Source: DATFRX01 sp035630615
GTDB lineage: Bacteria > Actinomycetota > Actinomycetes > Propionibacteriales > Nocardioidaceae
Direction of reading: 5' to 3'
Length of the DNA stretch: 55,577 nucleotides
Assembly (NCBI GenBank): GCA_035630615.1
Contig: DASQKI010000028.1
Coordinates: forward strand, 1 to 55,577
Shown here: positions 53,921 to 55,577 of the stretch, one piece after another
Layout: each line of letters opens with the position of its first letter
Position numbering within the stretch: position 1 is the stretch's first letter
Notes under the pieces: model-generated
The model's input: the letters and a program-made list of their open reading frames with translations, nothing else
Database searches by the model: none
Told to the model about the DNA's origin: nothing
Position numbers and translations under genes: made by a program

Positions 53921-54771
53921 GACAGGATCCGCCGTTCGATCGGCAACCGGCCCAGCCGCGTCATGAGGCGGTAAGCGACAACGCAGAGCGCGGCCCCACC
54001 GATCAGGATGGCGACGCCGGCCGGCCGCTGATAGCGCTGGATCGTCTCGGACTGGAACGACATCAGGATCAGCACGAGCCACGGCGCCGCGACCGCCAGC
54101 CGGGCGCCGTTGATCGTCCACGACTGGCGCGACTCGAGCTCGGAGCGGGTGCGAGCATCGTCGCGGAGGAAGCCGGACAAGGCCCGCAGCATCCGACCCA
54201 GGTCGCCGCCGCCGACGTCACGCGCGATCCTCAACGCCTCGCACACCCGGTCGCCGACCGGATCGGCGAGCCGCTGCTTGAGCAGGTCGAGGCTGTCGCC
54301 GAACCGCCCGCTGGCCTGGTAGTCGCGACCGAATTTGGCGAACGGATCCCGCAGCGGCTCAGGCCCCCGGTGACCCAGCTGGGTCAGCGCCTCCGGCAGC
54401 GAGAGGCCGGCCCGCACCGCCGAGGCGAGGTTGTCGACCGCCTCCGGCCACAGCTCGGCAAACTCGCGCTGCCGTCGGCGAGCCCGCCCCTTCAACACGG
54501 CGACCGGAAGGTAGCCGCCCAAGACCGCGAACACGACGGCCACCGGCACGGTCTGCGACACGCCCAACATGACCACGCCGATCACAACGCCGCTGCCGAT
54601 GCACAGCATCGTTACACCACTCGGCGTCACGCCCTCGATGCCGGCCCGCTGCAGCAAGCCACGCAGCCACGGCTGGCGGCTCGGCCGGTCGGGACGCCAG
54701 CCGTCGTCAGTGACGCCAAGCCACACCAGCAGCAGTCCGGCACCGAGAAGCAGACCCAGGAGTGTGCCCAT
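53917..54771 (-). CDS. TadB-like inner-membrane platform protein
   Basis: 284 residues. Two N-terminal helices, then the T2SSF domain with ELWPEAVDNLASAVRAGLSL and two helices at the end. The ATG at 54771 follows the TadA stop directly. The pairing with TadC is that of actinobacterial Flp/Tad loci. Confidence 0.87.
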   Translation of the reverse strand: MGTLLGLLLGAGLLLVWLGVTDDGWRPDRPSRQPWLRGLLQRAGIEGVTPSGVTMLCIGSGVVIGVVMLGVSQTVPVAVVFAVLGGYLPVAVLKGRARRRQREFAELWPEAVDNLASAVRAGLSLPEALTQLGHRGPEPLRDPFAKFGRDYQASGRFGDSLDLLKQRLADPVGDRVCEALRIARDVGGGDLGRMLRALSGFLRDDARTRSELESRQSWTINGARLAVAAPWLVLILMSFQSETIQRYQRPAGVAILIGGAALCVVAYRLMTRLGRLPIERRILS

Positions 54772-54772
54772 G

Positions 54773-55577
54773 TCAGCCGTGCCTCCCCGGCCGATCGGGG
54801 ACTGCCTCGTCGTCGGAGGCGTCGGTGCTGAGCAGTCGGTGCAGGTCGATGCCTTTGCGGGCGAAGCGCTCCGGCCGGGGCGGCATGCCGGCGAGCCGCT
54901 CCAACCGCTCGTAGCGTCGGACGAACATCGGCTCGGTCTCGATAAGGTCGTTTTCGACTCGCCCCGGCACCGCGACGATCTCGTCGACCTGGCGTACGCC
55001 GGACGAGTCGATCGAGATGTGGACGACGAGGTCGACCGACGACGCCACCGTCGGTACGACGAACCGGGCACCGATGTTTTCGCCTGCCAGCAAGGGAAGC
55101 GTGCACATCTTGACCAGCGCCTCACGAGCCGAGTTGGCGTGGATGCTCGCCATGCCGGGCAGGCCGGCGTTGAGGGCAAGCAGGAGGTCGAGGCACTCCT
55201 CAGCCCGCACCTCACCGACGATGATCCGCGAGGGCCGCATCCGCAGCGCCTGTTTGACCAGCTCACGCAGCCGGATCTCGCCGGTGCCTTCGAGGCCGGC
55301 CTGCCGGGTCTGCATCGCGACCCAGTCGGGGTGAGCGAACTTGAGCTCGAACACCTCCTCGGCCGACACGACCCGGTCGGCGCCGGGAATCGCCGCCGCG
55401 AGGCAGTTGAGCATCGTCGTCTTGCCGGCCTGGGTGCCGCCCGAGACGACGATGTTGAGGCCGGCGGTGACGGCCGCGCGCAGGAACGCCGCTCCACGCC
55501 CGTTGAGTGAGCCGAGCGCAATCAGGTCCTCGAGGCTGTGCGCCCGAGCGACGAACTTGCGGATGTTGACGGCGGCG
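54773..55577 (-). CDS. TadA/CpaF secretion ATPase, partial
   Basis: 268 codons visible; the gene continues past the right edge. Walker A GGTQAGKTTML and the Asp/His boxes RIIVGEVRAEE and SIHANSARE of secretion ATPases are present. It powers pilus assembly through TadB/TadC. The N-terminal half is outside the window. The stop at 54773 lies 1 base from the start of tadB. Confidence 0.9.
   Translation of the reverse strand, partial: AAVNIRKFVARAHSLEDLIALGSLNGRGAAFLRAAVTAGLNIVVSGGTQAGKTTMLNCLAAAIPGADRVVSAEEVFELKFAHPDWVAMQTRQAGLEGTGEIRLRELVKQALRMRPSRIIVGEVRAEECLDLLLALNAGLPGMASIHANSAREALVKMCTLPLLAGENIGARFVVPTVASSVDLVVHISIDSSGVRQVDEIVAVPGRVENDLIETEPMFVRRYERLERLAGMPPRPERFARKGIDLHRLLSTDASDDEAVPDRPGRHG

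Overview
The window is high-GC DNA (roughly two thirds G+C by eye) with GTG/TTG starts, 4-nt stop/start overlaps, a Tad/Flp pilus locus, a tmRNA without encoded CCA, and the gene order prfB, ftsE, ftsX, M23 peptidase, smpB, ssrA on one strand. This points to an actinomycete, probably Propionibacteriales (Nocardioidaceae-like); the family is inference. There is no CRISPR array, IS element or ordinary tRNA.

Layout. 1-12409: metabolic and accessory genes (amino-acid permease end, broken MFS exporter, rhomboid protease, PLP dehydratase, propionyl-CoA-synthetase-like enzyme, methyltransferases, acetyltransferase, WapI-like protein, AraC regulator, two VOC proteins) and a 795-residue protein of unknown function. 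12529-15825: a copper-resistance operon (membrane-anchored His-rich protein plus CopA-type ATPase) behind a promoter with two CsoR-type operators, but no csoR gene. 15826-16755: an isolated holin/endolysin pair. 16887-19897: amidohydrolase, a polysaccharide deacetylase with an internal deletion, and an orphan XRE/coiled-coil protein beside ssrA.

19963-29793: the trans-translation and division block. ssrA, an amidohydrolase, smpB, an M23 LytM peptidase, ftsX and ftsE lie on the minus strand. prfB is separated from ftsE by about 3.9 kb holding a DrrAB-type exporter, its divergent TetR regulator with twin operators, and a secreted repeat protein.

29944-50045: accessory genes, many of them single. 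They include a TetR/DUF4386 divergent pair with twin operators, two serine beta-lactamase-like hydrolases, a secreted trypsin-like protease, a Tat-exported sulfatase, an ArsR/hydrolase pair and a lipoprotein phosphodiesterase-like protein. Several genes here are visibly broken (GNAT, AraC, TPR protein, PPOX-like remnant).

50207-55577: a ferredoxin-reductase-like flavoprotein, then a Tad pilus operon on the minus strand (TadA, TadB, TadC, small pilin-like protein, two TadE-like and one TadG-like protein) that runs off the right edge.

The most interesting items are the two twin-operator TetR switches, the CsoR-controlled copper operon without csoR, the stand-alone lysis cassette, the catalytically intact LytM protein next to FtsEX, the orphan XRE protein at the tmRNA 3' end, and the cluster of decaying or frameshifted genes. 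I did not find a clearly new multi-gene system.
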